Source: SAR86 cluster bacterium (GTDB lineage Bacteria > Pseudomonadota > Gammaproteobacteria > Pseudomonadales > Pseudohongiellaceae). Taken from it: DNA of 64,000 nucleotides. The notes beneath the pieces are model-generated. The model did not search any database. It was not told where the DNA came from and worked only from the letters and a program-made list of their open reading frames with translations. The DNA is taken from positions 35,098 to 99,097 of the forward strand of contig NVVJ01000005.1 in the NCBI GenBank assembly GCA_002402175.1. The letters are read 5' to 3'. This document shows positions 27,885-38,667 of this stretch, piece by piece. Position 1 is the first letter of the stretch; every line of letters begins with the position of its first letter. Both the position numbers and the translations under genes were made by a program.

Positions 27885-27928
27885 GAGATCAAACCTATAT
27901 CAATATATATTGATATAGGTTTGATCTC
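27885..27928. promoter_or_regulatory. Perfect 44-bp palindrome, likely operator of the SahR-like regulator
   Basis: All 22 bases on each side are complementary (centre between 27906 and 27907). It contains nested inverted pairs: TATCAA/TTGATA near the centre and GATCAAA/TTTGATC outside, with ATCAA repeated at an 11-bp interval on each arm (27888-27892 and 27899-27903). There is no T-run, so a terminator is unlikely. It lies in the 322-bp gap between the leftward SAM-cycle operon and the rightward tkt operon; nothing else notable was found in that gap. A dimeric regulator could occupy both layers of symmetry. Confidence 0.8.
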
Positions 27929-28146
27929 TGTAGGACTTTTACTCCTGAAACCTTTCGACCTAATGAAGATCAATTTAATTCTCGTGTATGTAGCATATTA
28001 GGTTCAGGTGCGGGAAAATAGAGACCTTCTTCTGCTGCAAATTCATCCTTTGCTGTGCCGCCGGAAACAAGCCCTGAAACAGGTGCTTAAGAAAGGGCTG
28101 GATGGATTTTTTGGTAATATAAACAACAAGAACGGGAGTTCGATTG

Positions 28147-30147
28147 ATGGCGGATAACGCTGTGTCACGTAAACAATGCGCCAATGCAATTCGTGCATTG
28201 AGCATGGATGCCGTACAAAAAGCACGTTCAGGCCACCCAGGCGCGCCTATGGGAATGGCAGATATAGCCGAAGTGCTCTGGAACGATTTTTATCAACACA
28301 ATCCCAGTAACCCTAAGTGGTTTAATCGGGACCGTTTTGTGCTCTCGAACGGTCATGGATCGATGTTGATGTACTCCCTGCTGCATCTGTCTGGATACGA
28401 CCTGCCTATTGAGGAATTGCAGCAATTCCGGCAGCTAGGCTCAAGAACCCCTGGTCATCCCGAATATGGCTATACCCCTGGCGTTGAAACCACTACCGGA
28501 CCATTGGGTCAGGGATTGGCTAACGGTGTAGGTATGGCTGTTGCTGAAAAGACGCTGGCGGCACAATTTAATCGCGAAGGGCATGAGGTAGTTAATCATT
28601 TTACCTATGTATTTGCTGGCGATGGCTGCCTGATGGAAGGTATTTCCCATGAGGTGTGCTCACTTGCCGGAACTCTGGGTCTGGGTAAGCTGATTGTTTT
28701 TTATGACGATAATGGTATTTCCATTGACGGTGAAATTGATCAGTGGTTTTCAGATGACACTAGCAAACGCTTTGATGCCTATGGTTGGCAGGTTATATCA
28801 GTAGACGGCCATGACTCGGCGGCTATTGCTGCGGCTATTGAACAATCGAAAGAAGAAACAGACCGCCCTAGTTTAATATGTTGTAAAACAATTATTGGAT
28901 ACGGCTCTCCGAACAAACAAGGTACTGCTGCAACTCATGGCGCACCTTTAGGAGACGATGAAATAGCGGCGACTCGTGAAGCACTAGATTGGCCACATGC
29001 GCCTTTTGTTATACCCCAGGAAATCAAGCAATGCTGGGATGCGACAGAAAAAGGCTTCACAGCAGAGTCTGCCTGGAAGGAAAAGCTGGTTATCTATGAG
29101 GAAGAGTATCCTGAATTGGCATTGGAGTTGGTCCGCCGTCTAAAGGGTGAGCTTCCTGGCTATTTTAGTGGCAAAGCCGATGAGTACATCGCTCAGTGCC
29201 AGAAAGCAGCTGATGACATTCCAAGTCGCAAAGCTTCGCAAAATTGCATTGAGACTTTTGCCGCGCTACTACCAGAAATGATTGGTGGCTCCGCTGATTT
29301 AACCGGTTCCAATTTAACTAACTGGTCCGGCAGTTCTGCTATCACTGAGAAAGCCGATGGCAACTACATCTACTACGGTGTTCGAGAATTTGGTATGACA
29401 GCTATGGCATCTGGCATGGCCTTGCACGGCGGATTTATACCCTACACAGCCACGTTCCTTATTTTTATGGAATATGCGCGCAATGCCGTACGTATGGCAG
29501 CGCTGATGAAGCAACAGAGTATTTACGTTTATACCCATGACTCCATTGGGCAAGGTGAAGACGGGCCAACACATCAACCTATAGAGCAGTTATCCAATTT
29601 GCGCACCACGCCTAATATGTCGGTTTGGCGCCCCTGCGATAACGTAGAATCAGCCGTTGCCTGGAAAATGGCAATCGAAAGACAGGATGGACCTACCGCT
29701 TTAGTCTTTTCAAGACAGGCTTTGAAACACCAGGCACGTAGCGATCAGCAACTGAACGACATTTCTCGTGGGGCCTATATATTGAAAGATTGCGAGGGTG
29801 AGCCAACGGTGATTATCCTGGCAACTGGCTCTGAAGTGGCAATCTGCATGGACGCTGTTGATACATTGCAACAACAGGGTGTAAAAGCCCGAATGGTGTC
29901 TTTGCCTAGCATCGATCTGTTTGACGCTCAGGACGCAGAATATCGTGAGCAGGTGCTACCTTCGTCAGTTCGTAATCGAGTAGCGGTAGAAGCCGCGGCA
30001 GCTGATTACTGGTGGAAGCTGGTGGGTCTGGATGGAAAGATAATCGGCATGACCAGCTTCGGTGAATCCGCTCCTGGCCCAGTGCTAATGGAACATTTTG
30101 GATTTACTGCTGAAAATATTGTCGACACTGCCAAATCGTTTAATTAG
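28147..30147 (+). CDS. tkt: Transketolase
   Basis: A 666-residue thiamine diphosphate enzyme. ATG 28147 follows GGGAG by eight bases; TTG 28144 is an alternative. [20 protein letters not shown] (28195-28254) and [18 protein letters not shown] bind the cofactor phosphates and metal; [12 protein letters not shown] is near the end of the Pyr domain. It exchanges two-carbon units in the pentose phosphate pathway. It leads the tkt-epd-pgk-fba operon, the usual gammaproteobacterial order. Confidence 0.97.
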   Translation: MADNAVSRKQCANAIRALSMDAVQKARSGHPGAPMGMADIAEVLWNDFYQHNPSNPKWFNRDRFVLSNGHGSMLMYSLLHLSGYDLPIEELQQFRQLGSRTPGHPEYGYTPGVETTTGPLGQGLANGVGMAVAEKTLAAQFNREGHEVVNHFTYVFAGDGCLMEGISHEVCSLAGTLGLGKLIVFYDDNGISIDGEIDQWFSDDTSKRFDAYGWQVISVDGHDSAAIAAAIEQSKEETDRPSLICCKTIIGYGSPNKQGTAATHGAPLGDDEIAATREALDWPHAPFVIPQEIKQCWDATEKGFTAESAWKEKLVIYEEEYPELALELVRRLKGELPGYFSGKADEYIAQCQKAADDIPSRKASQNCIETFAALLPEMIGGSADLTGSNLTNWSGSSAITEKADGNYIYYGVREFGMTAMASGMALHGGFIPYTATFLIFMEYARNAVRMAALMKQQSIYVYTHDSIGQGEDGPTHQPIEQLSNLRTTPNMSVWRPCDNVESAVAWKMAIERQDGPTALVFSRQALKHQARSDQQLNDISRGAYILKDCEGEPTVIILATGSEVAICMDAVDTLQQQGVKARMVSLPSIDLFDAQDAEYREQVLPSSVRNRVAVEAAAADYWWKLVGLDGKIIGMTSFGESAPGPVLMEHFGFTAENIVDTAKSFN

Positions 30148-30204
30148 ATAATGGGCGACCTGGCTTCAGTGCAACTTCTCTATTTATTAAAGCGGTAGAC
30201 AATC

Positions 30205-31221
30205 ATGGCCTATCGTATTGCAATCAATGGCTATGGCCGAATTGGCCGCTGTGTGCTGCGTGCACTCTACGAGTCTAGTAACTACACAGACCTTAGAATT
30301 GTTGCAATCAATGATCTGGCCAGTATCAACAATCTTGCTCACCTGACTCGATACGACAGTACCCATGGTCGTTTTCTTGGGTCAGTGCAGGAAGAGGAAA
30401 ATGAATTAATTATTAATGGCGATAGAATTCGTGTTTTCAATAATGAGAATATCTCTGACTTGCCCTGGGGCGAACTGAAAGTAGATCTTGTGCTGGAATG
30501 CAGCGGTGTTTTTAAAGATCGAAAAACCGCACAACAACATATAGACAATGGCGCCAGTAAAGTGCTTTTTTCTCAACCTGGGGAAAACGATGTTGATGCC
30601 ACATTGGTGTATGGCATTAATCACGAAACCTTAGATGCAAGTGCAGAAATTATTTCGAATGCGTCCTGCACAACTAACTGTATTGTGCCGGTTTTGAAAA
30701 CCTTAGATGATTCATTCAAGATTGAATCTGGTGTCATAACAACAATTCATTCTGCAATGAATGATCAGCCAGTGATCGATAGTTATCACAATACTGATCT
30801 TAGAAAAACCAGAAGCGCCATGCAGTCAATTATTCCGGTTGATACAGCATTGGCAAAAGGTATAGAACGAATATTGCCTGATTTAACGGGTTTGTTAGAA
30901 GCGCAGGCCATTCGGGTTCCCACCGTTAATGTTTCCGTAATGGACTTGGCTATAGTGGTTAAACAGGCAACTGACGCGAGTAGCATCAATGACTCGATTC
31001 GTGAGGCTAGCAAGAATTTGCTACCAAATATTTTGGGATTTACTGATGAGCCTCTGGCATCCTGTGATTTTAATCATGACCCAAGGTCAGCAATAGTAGA
31101 CTTGAATCAAACCAGGGTAGCAAATAAAAAACTGGTAAAATTACTGGTCTGGTTTGACAACGAGTGGGCGTATGCGAATCGTATGCTTGATGTAGCTCAA
31201 TATATCCACTCTATGAATTGA
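30205..31221 (+). CDS. epd: Erythrose-4-phosphate/glyceraldehyde-3-phosphate dehydrogenase
   Basis: A 338-residue enzyme of the GAPDH fold. The N-terminal INGYGRIGR binds NAD, the catalytic cysteine is in NASCTTNC, and HSAMNDQPVIDSYHNTDLRK (30750-30809) is typical of Epd rather than GapA. Epd makes 4-phosphoerythronate for pyridoxal phosphate synthesis; because it lies between tkt and pgk, a GAPDH role cannot be excluded. Confidence 0.88.
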   Translation: MAYRIAINGYGRIGRCVLRALYESSNYTDLRIVAINDLASINNLAHLTRYDSTHGRFLGSVQEEENELIINGDRIRVFNNENISDLPWGELKVDLVLECSGVFKDRKTAQQHIDNGASKVLFSQPGENDVDATLVYGINHETLDASAEIISNASCTTNCIVPVLKTLDDSFKIESGVITTIHSAMNDQPVIDSYHNTDLRKTRSAMQSIIPVDTALAKGIERILPDLTGLLEAQAIRVPTVNVSVMDLAIVVKQATDASSINDSIREASKNLLPNILGFTDEPLASCDFNHDPRSAIVDLNQTRVANKKLVKLLVWFDNEWAYANRMLDVAQYIHSMN

Positions 31222-31245
31222 ATGACATAAGACGGAATTTTTTGA

Positions 31246-32436
31246 ATGACCTTTTTGCGCATGAATCAGATAGACCTTTCAGGCAAGCGAGTTTTGATTC
31301 GTGAGGATTTAAACGTGCCAATACGAAATGGTGTTGTAGAAAACGACACTAGAATTCGCGCGGCATTGCCTACAATAAAATTAGCGCTCTCATCGGGTGC
31401 CAAAATAATTCTTATGTCTCATCTTGGCCGACCGAAAGAAGGTGTAGCCATTACTGAACAGGCAGAGTTTTCATTACAAGCTGTAGCAGACAAGCTTAGC
31501 GATCTACTTGGCTGTGAAGTGAAGCTGATACAAGGCTATCTTGAAAATTCGGACGTCATCAATGATGATGCTAGTGTGCTGCTGTTAGAGAATGTACGTA
31601 TAAACATAGGGGAGAAAGCCAACGATGATGAGTTGGCAAAGCATTACGCCTCACTGTGTGAAGTATTTGTTATGGATGCCTTTGGAACCGCTCATCGCGC
31701 CCAGGCCAGTACCCACGGAGTAGCAAAATACGCAGATGTCGCCTGTGCAGGCCCATTGCTTGCAAGTGAACTTGATGCTCTTGAGCGTTCTTTACAGAAT
31801 CCCGAAAGACCAATGCTCGCGGTGGTAGGAGGGGCAAAAGTCTCAAGTAAGCTGGAGGTTTTGAAAAACCTTTCAACCAAGGTAGATCAGCTTATAGTTG
31901 GAGGAGGAATTGCAAACACATTTCTGGCAGCCAATGGCGTGAATGTTGGACGGTCGCTCTTCGAGCCTGATCTGGTTCCTCTGGCGGCTGAGTTAATGTT
32001 GCAAACTTCTATACCGCTGCCTACCGATGTAGTTGTTGCGAAAGAGTTCAGTGCAACAGCACAGGCAAGTACTAAATTCGTAGCAGATATTGAAGACGAC
32101 GATATGATATTAGATATAGGCCCAGAAACAGCGACTGTTTTTGCAAATCTGGTTAGTAAAATGAAAACCATTATCTGGAATGGCCCGCTAGGTGTTTTTG
32201 AGTTTGATCAATTTGCAAACGGAACACAGACGATAGCAAGAGCTATCGCTGATAATCACGGGTTTTCAATTGCCGGCGGCGGAGAAACAATATCCGCGAT
32301 CGACAAATTTTCCGTAACTCAAGACATCTCTTATATATCAACCGGCGGCGGCGCGTTTCTTGAATACGTCCAAGGCGCAGTTTTGCCAGCCGTGCAGATT
32401 CTGGAAGACAGAGCAAGTGCCGAGAAAACGGTATAA
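31246..32436 (+). CDS. pgk: Phosphoglycerate kinase
   Basis: A 396-residue enzyme. Motifs are [30 protein letters not shown] (usually NTRF or NVRF), [11 protein letters not shown] and the hinge region [22 protein letters not shown] lies near the end. It is 24 bases after epd. Full length; the start at 31246 could alternatively be the ATG five codons downstream. Confidence 0.96.
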   Translation: MTFLRMNQIDLSGKRVLIREDLNVPIRNGVVENDTRIRAALPTIKLALSSGAKIILMSHLGRPKEGVAITEQAEFSLQAVADKLSDLLGCEVKLIQGYLENSDVINDDASVLLLENVRINIGEKANDDELAKHYASLCEVFVMDAFGTAHRAQASTHGVAKYADVACAGPLLASELDALERSLQNPERPMLAVVGGAKVSSKLEVLKNLSTKVDQLIVGGGIANTFLAANGVNVGRSLFEPDLVPLAAELMLQTSIPLPTDVVVAKEFSATAQASTKFVADIEDDDMILDIGPETATVFANLVSKMKTIIWNGPLGVFEFDQFANGTQTIARAIADNHGFSIAGGGETISAIDKFSVTQDISYISTGGGAFLEYVQGAVLPAVQILEDRASAEKTV

Positions 32437-32491
32437 TCAAACAATATTTAACAAGACTATAAGATTAGCTTTATACGAATGAGGATTAGAC

Positions 32492-33532
32492 ATGGCACTA
32501 ATTAGTTTAAGACAGTTACTGGATCATGCCGCCGAGCATGGATATGGCGTACCCGCTTTCAACGTGAATAACCTGGAACAAATTCGCGCAATAATGGAGG
32601 CCGCCGATGAGTGTAATAGCCCGGTAATTTTGCAAGCGTCCGCCGGGGCTCGAAAATATGCAGGTTCGAATTTCCTTAAGCATCTAATTCAGGCAGCCAT
32701 CGAAGAGTTTCCACATATTCCGATTGTTATGCATCAAGATCACGGTGTATCACCGGCGATTTGCCAGCGATCTATTCAGCTTGGGTTTTCTTCAGTAATG
32801 ATGGATGGCTCACTTGCTTCAGATGGTAAAACGCCAACTGATTTTGATTACAACGTTGATGTAACAAAAACTGTAGTGGCTATGTCTCATGCTTGCGGGG
32901 TTTCTGTAGAAGGCGAAATAGGTTGCCTTGGGTCACTGGAAACCGGTATGGCGGGAGAAGAAGACGGCATTGGGGCGGAAGGTAAATTAACCATGGCGCA
33001 AATGCTAACTGATCCACAGGAAGCTGTAGACTTTGTCGAAGCAACCAATGTGGACGCGCTTGCTATAGCCGTGGGCACTAGTCACGGAGCATACAAATTT
33101 AGCAGGCCTCCCACGGGAGATATCCTTGCGATTAGTCGAATCAAGGAAATACACGCCAGGCTTCCAAACACACATCTGGTCATGCATGGATCGTCTTCTG
33201 TTCCACAGGAATGGCTTGCAGTTATCAATAAATATGGCGGCGAAATTCCGGAAACCTATGGCGTGCCGGTTGAAGAAATCCAGGAAGGAATTAAGCACGG
33301 CGTGCGCAAAGTTAATATCGATACTGACTTACGTTTGGCATCTACTGGAGCAGCTAGAAAATTTCTCGCCGAAAACAAATCAGAGTTTGATCCGCGAAAA
33401 TTTCTTATTCCAACCATGGTTGCTATGAAAGAAATTGTGAAGTCTCGACTGGAGGCATTTGGTACTAGCGGACAAATTTCAAACATCAAGAAAGTTTATA
33501 GCTTAGAAGAGATGTCTGATCGTTATAACTAA
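32492..33532 (+). CDS. fba: Class II fructose-1,6-bisphosphate aldolase
   Basis: A 346-residue zinc aldolase. [11 protein letters not shown] opens the barrel, HQDHG carries the zinc-binding histidine pair, and GTSHGAYKF and HGSSSVP bind substrate phosphates and metal. The C-terminal [12 protein letters not shown] is typical. The length and sequence fit the Calvin-cycle-subtype (CbbA-like) class II group used for glycolysis and gluconeogenesis in pseudomonads. It ends the operon. Confidence 0.95.
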   Translation: MALISLRQLLDHAAEHGYGVPAFNVNNLEQIRAIMEAADECNSPVILQASAGARKYAGSNFLKHLIQAAIEEFPHIPIVMHQDHGVSPAICQRSIQLGFSSVMMDGSLASDGKTPTDFDYNVDVTKTVVAMSHACGVSVEGEIGCLGSLETGMAGEEDGIGAEGKLTMAQMLTDPQEAVDFVEATNVDALAIAVGTSHGAYKFSRPPTGDILAISRIKEIHARLPNTHLVMHGSSSVPQEWLAVINKYGGEIPETYGVPVEEIQEGIKHGVRKVNIDTDLRLASTGAARKFLAENKSEFDPRKFLIPTMVAMKEIVKSRLEAFGTSGQISNIKKVYSLEEMSDRYN

Positions 33533-33577
33533 CCTGATTATTTGCGATTAGACTATTTTTCCAGGGACTGATGTTTA

Positions 33578-34561
33578 GTGTTTAGTAGAGCCAATGCCGA
33601 TACCTTAAGGGAAGGCCTCGCGCCCATCGATTTCAACGATGTTGCTGCGGTTGACCCCAGTGTACAAAATCTGGTGAAAAATTATTGCACGCACTATGGC
33701 CTCGATTTTGAGCATTCATTATCCATACAGCATCACATAGGCCTTGTTCAAAGCGGGTCCTATACTGTTGTTTGCCAGTACTTCACCTCTACTGCGTCAA
33801 ACGGGGAAAGCAAAGGAACGATTTTTTTACTGCATGGGTATTTCGATCACAGTGGAATCTATAGGCATCTCATTAGACATTGCCTTCAGTTGGGATTCTG
33901 CGTTGTAATATTTGATTTTCCAGGACATGGTTTGTCCAGCGGTACAGTTGCCAGTATCGAATCCTTTCGCGAATACAATAAGGTCTTCTTTGATTGCTTG
34001 TCGGTAGCTCAGAGCCAGGGTCTCGCTACGCCCTGGATTGCAATCGGTCAAAGTACGGGTGGCGCAATCATTGTTGACTCGATACTGGATAGCAAGCTGG
34101 CGGATAAATTCAGCTTTGAGAAATATCTACTACTTGCTCCATTGCTGCGCCCAAAGCATTGGTATAGAAGTAAGCTACTTTTTTCAATTAGTCGCTGGTT
34201 CTGGCCAACGAGTCCGAGAAAATTTTCAATCAATAGCCATGACAAAGATTTTCTACAGTTTCTCGCGAAGAAGGACTCATTACAAAGTAAGGTGTTATCG
34301 GGGAGCTGGGTTCTGGCAATGATCGATTATCAAAAACGATTTGATGAGGCCAGATGCTCAGGTGAAAAGCTGCACATCATTCAGGGTACTGGAGATGGAA
34401 CGGTAGACTGGAAATTCAATGTTCCACAGTTCATGAAAAAATTCCCGAACTCGAAACTCTATGTAATTGATGATGCACGCCATCAACTAGTCAATGAATC
34501 TACAAAATACAGAGACAAAGTATTTTCTCAGATAGATCAGATTATGAGCCGAGCTGATTAG
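33578..34561 (+). CDS. Alpha/beta hydrolase (serine lipase/esterase type)
   Basis: A 327-residue soluble hydrolase starting at GTG. FLLHGYFDHSGIYRHL is the oxyanion region, GQSTGG the nucleophile elbow with catalytic serine, and DDARHQLVNE the catalytic histidine. It resembles monoglyceride-lipase or lysophospholipase-like proteins (Hydrolase_4 family). It has no signal peptide. It is 45 bases after fba but the functional link is unclear. Confidence 0.85.
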   Translation: MFSRANADTLREGLAPIDFNDVAAVDPSVQNLVKNYCTHYGLDFEHSLSIQHHIGLVQSGSYTVVCQYFTSTASNGESKGTIFLLHGYFDHSGIYRHLIRHCLQLGFCVVIFDFPGHGLSSGTVASIESFREYNKVFFDCLSVAQSQGLATPWIAIGQSTGGAIIVDSILDSKLADKFSFEKYLLLAPLLRPKHWYRSKLLFSISRWFWPTSPRKFSINSHDKDFLQFLAKKDSLQSKVLSGSWVLAMIDYQKRFDEARCSGEKLHIIQGTGDGTVDWKFNVPQFMKKFPNSKLYVIDDARHQLVNESTKYRDKVFSQIDQIMSRAD

Positions 34562-34579
34562 GTTGCCGTAGAAATTTCT

Positions 34580-35809
34580 CTAAAACAAAACCCGACATCG
34601 AATAGTGCCACTCACCTGATTCAGCTTTTCTAGAGCCAGTTTGCTGTATTGTTGGTCAATATCAATGACTACATAGCCAACATGCTCATTGGTTTGCAAA
34701 TACTGAGAGCTGATATTGATTCCCGTACTTGAGAAAATATTGTTTATTTCGCTTAGCACTCCAGGGGCGTTCTGATGAATATGCAGTAAACGATGTTTAC
34801 CTGGATGAGCAGGCAGAGTAACTTCTGGAAAATTGACAGAGGTAAAACTGGAACCATTGTCACTGTATTTAATTAGCTTTTCACTCACCTCCACGCCAAT
34901 ATTTTCCTGCGCCTCCATTGTGCTGCCGCCAATATGTGGCGTAATAATACAGTTATCAAATTTTCTCAACGGAGATAAAAATTCTTCATCGTTAGACTTA
35001 GGTTCCACGGGGAATACGTCAATAGCCGCACCAGCAATTTTGGAATTCTCTAGCGCCTCAGCCAATGCATCGATGTCGACTACTGAGCCACGGGAAGCAT
35101 TGATAAGAATAGAGCCAGGCTTCATCCAGGACAGCTGCTCGCCCGAGATCATATTTTTAGTCTGTGAGTTTTCTGGCACATGTAAGCTAACGACATCACA
35201 TTCATTCATTAGTTTTTCCAGTGAATCAAGCTGCGTCGCGTTTCCCAGTGGAAGTTTGGTTACTACATCGTATATGAATACCTTCATACCCATGGACTCG
35301 GCAAGCACACTTAATTGTGAGCCAATGTTTCCGTAGCCAACGATTCCAAGACTTTTCCCTCGTACTTCAAAGGAGCCGCTAGCGGCTTTTTTCCATACAC
35401 CTCGATGCAATAGGGCATTTTTCTCAGGGATACCTCGTAGCAACAGAATTGCCTGCCCGATAACCAGTTCGGCAACACTTCTTGTGTTTGAGAATGGTGC
35501 GTTAAATATAGGTATTCCGCGAACCAGGGATGAAGTGAGGTCAACCTGATTAGTGCCAATGCAGAAACAACCAACAGCCTGGAGTTTCCTGGCAGCGTCA
35601 AATACGGATTCAGTTAATTGTGTGCGAGAGCGAATACCCAGAAAATGTACATCGGCTATTCTTTCCGCCAGCTCATCTCCTTCAAGGGATGTCTTCACAT
35701 ATTCTATATTCTCGTAACCTGATCTTTTCAGAGTATCGACAGCGCTGGTATGCACAGCTTCCAGTAACAGGAATTTAATTTTCCGCTTTTCTAAAGAGGT
35801 TGGATTCAT
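34580..35809 (-). CDS. serA: D-3-phosphoglycerate dehydrogenase with ACT domain
   Basis: A 409-residue enzyme with the serine-pathway architecture: catalytic and NAD domains (GIVGYGNIGSQLSVLAESMG, 35302-35361; NASRGSVVDIDALAEAL), catalytic HIGGST, and a C-terminal ACT domain (about 335-409) for serine feedback. It catalyses the first step of serine synthesis and can also reduce 2-oxoglutarate to D-2-hydroxyglutarate, which fits the divergent neighbouring dehydrogenase. Confidence 0.96.
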   Translation of the reverse strand: MNPTSLEKRKIKFLLLEAVHTSAVDTLKRSGYENIEYVKTSLEGDELAERIADVHFLGIRSRTQLTESVFDAARKLQAVGCFCIGTNQVDLTSSLVRGIPIFNAPFSNTRSVAELVIGQAILLLRGIPEKNALLHRGVWKKAASGSFEVRGKSLGIVGYGNIGSQLSVLAESMGMKVFIYDVVTKLPLGNATQLDSLEKLMNECDVVSLHVPENSQTKNMISGEQLSWMKPGSILINASRGSVVDIDALAEALENSKIAGAAIDVFPVEPKSNDEEFLSPLRKFDNCIITPHIGGSTMEAQENIGVEVSEKLIKYSDNGSSFTSVNFPEVTLPAHPGKHRLLHIHQNAPGVLSEINNIFSSTGINISSQYLQTNEHVGYVVIDIDQQYSKLALEKLNQVSGTIRCRVLF

Positions 35810-36002
35810 GGTTTAAAACTTCGATTTGAGGTTAAGGAACAAGCAGCTGTTCTCTGGGCATTAGCAGGTAGAGCGATGATCATAGAGCTGGCGCATGTTA
35901 CCATAATCTTCAGAAGTATTGGTTGCTGGAAATGAACGAACCGGAGTTTCTCCAGCGCAAACCAATTAGATACGCGTTGCAGCCTTAAAGGAAAGTCAGA
36001 AT

Positions 36003-37403
36003 ATGAATTGCAGTGAATCCGAGCTGTTTAGTGAACTTACGGCAATAGTTGGTGAGCAATGGCTTAAGACAAGTCCGGCAGACCTGACTAACTTTGGTAG
36101 CGATTGGACAAAAGCGTATGAAGCGAAGCCAATAGCAATAGTATTTCCCGGAGATATCGACAGTGTGGTAGCGATAGTAAAGCTGGCTAACCTTCAACAA
36201 ATAGCGCTAGTTCCTTCGGGCGGACGTACGGGTTTAAGCGGCGGAGCTGTCGCGGCCAACGGTGAACTGGTTGTCGCCTTTGACAGGATGAACAAGATAC
36301 TAGACTTTGATCCTGCTGATCGTCAGGCTGTCTGTGAACCCGGTGTTATTACGGAGCAGTTACAACAGTTCGCAGATGATAAAGGATTGTTCTACCCGGT
36401 GGATTTTGCCTCCTCAGGATCAAGTCAGCTTGGGGGAAATGCCTCGACTAATGCAGGAGGAATAAAAGTTATTCGCTATGGCATGACCAGAGATTGGGTT
36501 AAAGGTTTAAAAGTGGTTACCGGTGCGGGTGATGTGCTGAACTTGAATAGAGGGCTTGCCAAGAATGCGACTGGATATGACCTTCGTCATTTATTTGTTG
36601 GATCAGAAGGCACACTGGGTTTTATTGTTGAGCTGACTCTGGGTCTTGAAAGCAAACCGCACGATCCCACTGTTCTAGTTCTCGGCGTGGAAGATATGAG
36701 TGCGACTATGCATGTATTGAAGGCATTTCAGGAAGGTCTGACGCTAACAGCCTTTGAGTTTTTTTCGGATAAAGCCCTTAAGCATGTGATGTCTGAGAAA
36801 GGTCTGCAAGCACCTTTTGAAACAGAGTGTGAGTATTACACTCTGATCGAATTTGAAAGCTTATCCGAAAATGATCTTGATACAGCAATGACACTTTTCG
36901 AATCTTGCATGGAGTCAGGATGGATTGTCGATGGCACCATTAGTCAAAATAGTAGTCAGGCAAAAAACCTGTGGCGTTTACGTGAAGATATCTCCGAAAC
37001 TATTTCCCGGTACACGCCTTACAAGAATGACATTTCGGTAAAGGTATCCAGAGTTCCTGATTTCCTGAAAGAAGTTGATGAATTGGTTAGCGCTGCTTAT
37101 CCAGATTTTGAAATAATTTGGTTTGGACATATAGGTGATGGCAATGTTCATTTGAACATACTCAAGCCTGAAGAATTGGCAGCCAAAAGTTTTTTTGAAA
37201 AATGTGCGAAGGTATCTGACCTGGTGTTTACTATCGTTCAAAAATACGGTGGAAGTATCTCTGCTGAACATGGTGTCGGCCTACTGAAAAAACCATTTCT
37301 ACACTACTCTTGTTCACCGGCGGAAATCGCGTATATGAAAGCTATTAAGAAAACCTTCGACCCTAATAGCATTATGAATCCCGGCAAACTCTTCGATCAA
37401 TAA
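36003..37403 (+). CDS. FAD-linked D-2-hydroxyglutarate dehydrogenase-like enzyme
   Basis: A 466-residue flavoprotein of the GlcD/D2HGDH family. The PCMH-type FAD domain has PSGGRTGLSGGAVA and QLGGNASTNAGG; the C-terminal domain has HIGDGNVHLNI (metal-binding histidines) and SISAEHGVGLLKK. In Pseudomonas the gene divergent to serA is D-2-hydroxyglutarate dehydrogenase, recycling the by-product of SerA. The same layout here supports that role; a glycolate or lactate oxidase subunit is the alternative. Confidence 0.85.
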   Translation: MNCSESELFSELTAIVGEQWLKTSPADLTNFGSDWTKAYEAKPIAIVFPGDIDSVVAIVKLANLQQIALVPSGGRTGLSGGAVAANGELVVAFDRMNKILDFDPADRQAVCEPGVITEQLQQFADDKGLFYPVDFASSGSSQLGGNASTNAGGIKVIRYGMTRDWVKGLKVVTGAGDVLNLNRGLAKNATGYDLRHLFVGSEGTLGFIVELTLGLESKPHDPTVLVLGVEDMSATMHVLKAFQEGLTLTAFEFFSDKALKHVMSEKGLQAPFETECEYYTLIEFESLSENDLDTAMTLFESCMESGWIVDGTISQNSSQAKNLWRLREDISETISRYTPYKNDISVKVSRVPDFLKEVDELVSAAYPDFEIIWFGHIGDGNVHLNILKPEELAAKSFFEKCAKVSDLVFTIVQKYGGSISAEHGVGLLKKPFLHYSCSPAEIAYMKAIKKTFDPNSIMNPGKLFDQ

Positions 37404-37609
37404 AATCTCAACAGCACAGTAAAGCTAGCCTGCTTCTCTAGCGCCGCAGCAATAGTCTAGTCGTTTCAGGACCGTTACAATTTGAAACATTTGGGGTTTC
37501 CATCTGCCAATTTATAGGCGTACACTGCTGGTTCGGTCGATTTTTAATCAATGAGTTTTATTGATTAATACTTCGATTTTTTATACATTTTTTATAGCAC
37601 GAGATCAAT

Positions 37610-37819
37610 ATGTCAGACTTAGTTGAGGGTACCGTTAAGTGGTTTAACGACGAGAAAGGATTCGGATTCATTGAGCAGGAAGGCGGCAAGGATGTGTTTG
37701 TACATTTCAGTGCCATCAATGGCTCTGGAAGAAAAACACTCCAGGAAGGTCAAAAAGTCACTATGGAAGTTACCCAAGGACAGAAAGGTCCGCAGGCAGA
37801 AAACGTCAATCCGCTCTAA
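37610..37819 (+). CDS. CspA-family cold-shock protein
   Basis: A 69-residue single cold-shock domain. The RNA-binding motifs KGFGFIE (RNP1) and DVFVHFS (RNP2) are intact. A long upstream gap of 206 bases could hold the structured leader typical of cold-shock mRNAs, but I could not model it. Whether it is cold-induced cannot be judged. Confidence 0.95.
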   Translation: MSDLVEGTVKWFNDEKGFGFIEQEGGKDVFVHFSAINGSGRKTLQEGQKVTMEVTQGQKGPQAENVNPL

Positions 37820-37965
37820 ACCGGGCGTTTGATCAATAGAACTTGCACGAATAATAAAAGCTAGCGAACACCGGCTCTGATTGTCTATGACTGTTTTATA
37901 AGTCTGGGAGTCATGAGTTCTTTGCCATTTTTTATTATTCCAGGCACTTGGCTGCAAGGTTTTCT

Positions 37966-38637
37966 TCAGGGCAGATATGTCTTGACCCCTTCGCTTGTGC
38001 CTAACAATAAGCGATCGGCCCCTCTTTCAGCAAATAGCCCATTGGTAACTACTCCTGTAACCTGGTTGATCTGTTGTTCTAGTTTTCTGGGGTCCAGAAT
38101 TTCAAGATTATAAATATCCAGAATATGATTGCCGTTATCGGTAACGCAGTTTTCTCGATATACAGGATCTCCACCTAACTTAACCATTTCTCGAGCCACA
38201 TAACTTCGTGCCATTGGTATAACTTCTACCGGCAAAGGAAAATTTCCCAATATTGGAACCAGCTTTGATTCGTCTGCGATGCATACAAACTCTTCAGACG
38301 CGGCTGCAATTATTTTTTCTCTAGTGAGAGCAGCACCTCCTCCCTTGATAAGTTGTAAATGCTTATTCGTTTCATCCGCACCATCAACATAAACTCGAAG
38401 CGTTCCTGCGCTATTCAAATCAAGCACTGGAATACCAAGAGCCTTCAGCTGATTAGCGGACTCTTCAGAACTGGCAACAGTGGCATAGATTTTACTTTTT
38501 ATTTTTCCCAGCTCGGCTATAAATAAATTTGCAGTTGAGCCCGTACCGACACCAATAATAGTATCGTCTTCAAGCAGCGATTCAACATACTCAAAAGCAG
38601 CCTGAGCTACTGCAAGTTTTAGTTCATCCTGTGTCAT
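37966..38637 (-). CDS. rpiA: Ribose-5-phosphate isomerase A
   Basis: A 223-residue enzyme. [10 protein letters not shown] binds phosphate, DGADETN holds the catalytic carboxylates, and [14 protein letters not shown] is the signature lid. It interconverts ribose-5-phosphate and ribulose-5-phosphate. Normal length, downstream of psd in the same direction. Confidence 0.97.
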   Translation of the reverse strand: MTQDELKLAVAQAAFEYVESLLEDDTIIGVGTGSTANLFIAELGKIKSKIYATVASSEESANQLKALGIPVLDLNSAGTLRVYVDGADETNKHLQLIKGGGAALTREKIIAAASEEFVCIADESKLVPILGNFPLPVEVIPMARSYVAREMVKLGGDPVYRENCVTDNGNHILDIYNLEILDPRKLEQQINQVTGVVTNGLFAERGADRLLLGTSEGVKTYLP

Positions 38638-38667
38638 GTTTATTCCTCGTTGTCTCTTTAACTAATA

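Noticed and set aside
27885-27928. 44-bp palindrome as a terminator
   Set aside because: AT-rich centre, no GC stem top and no T-run; location between divergent genes fits an operator better.
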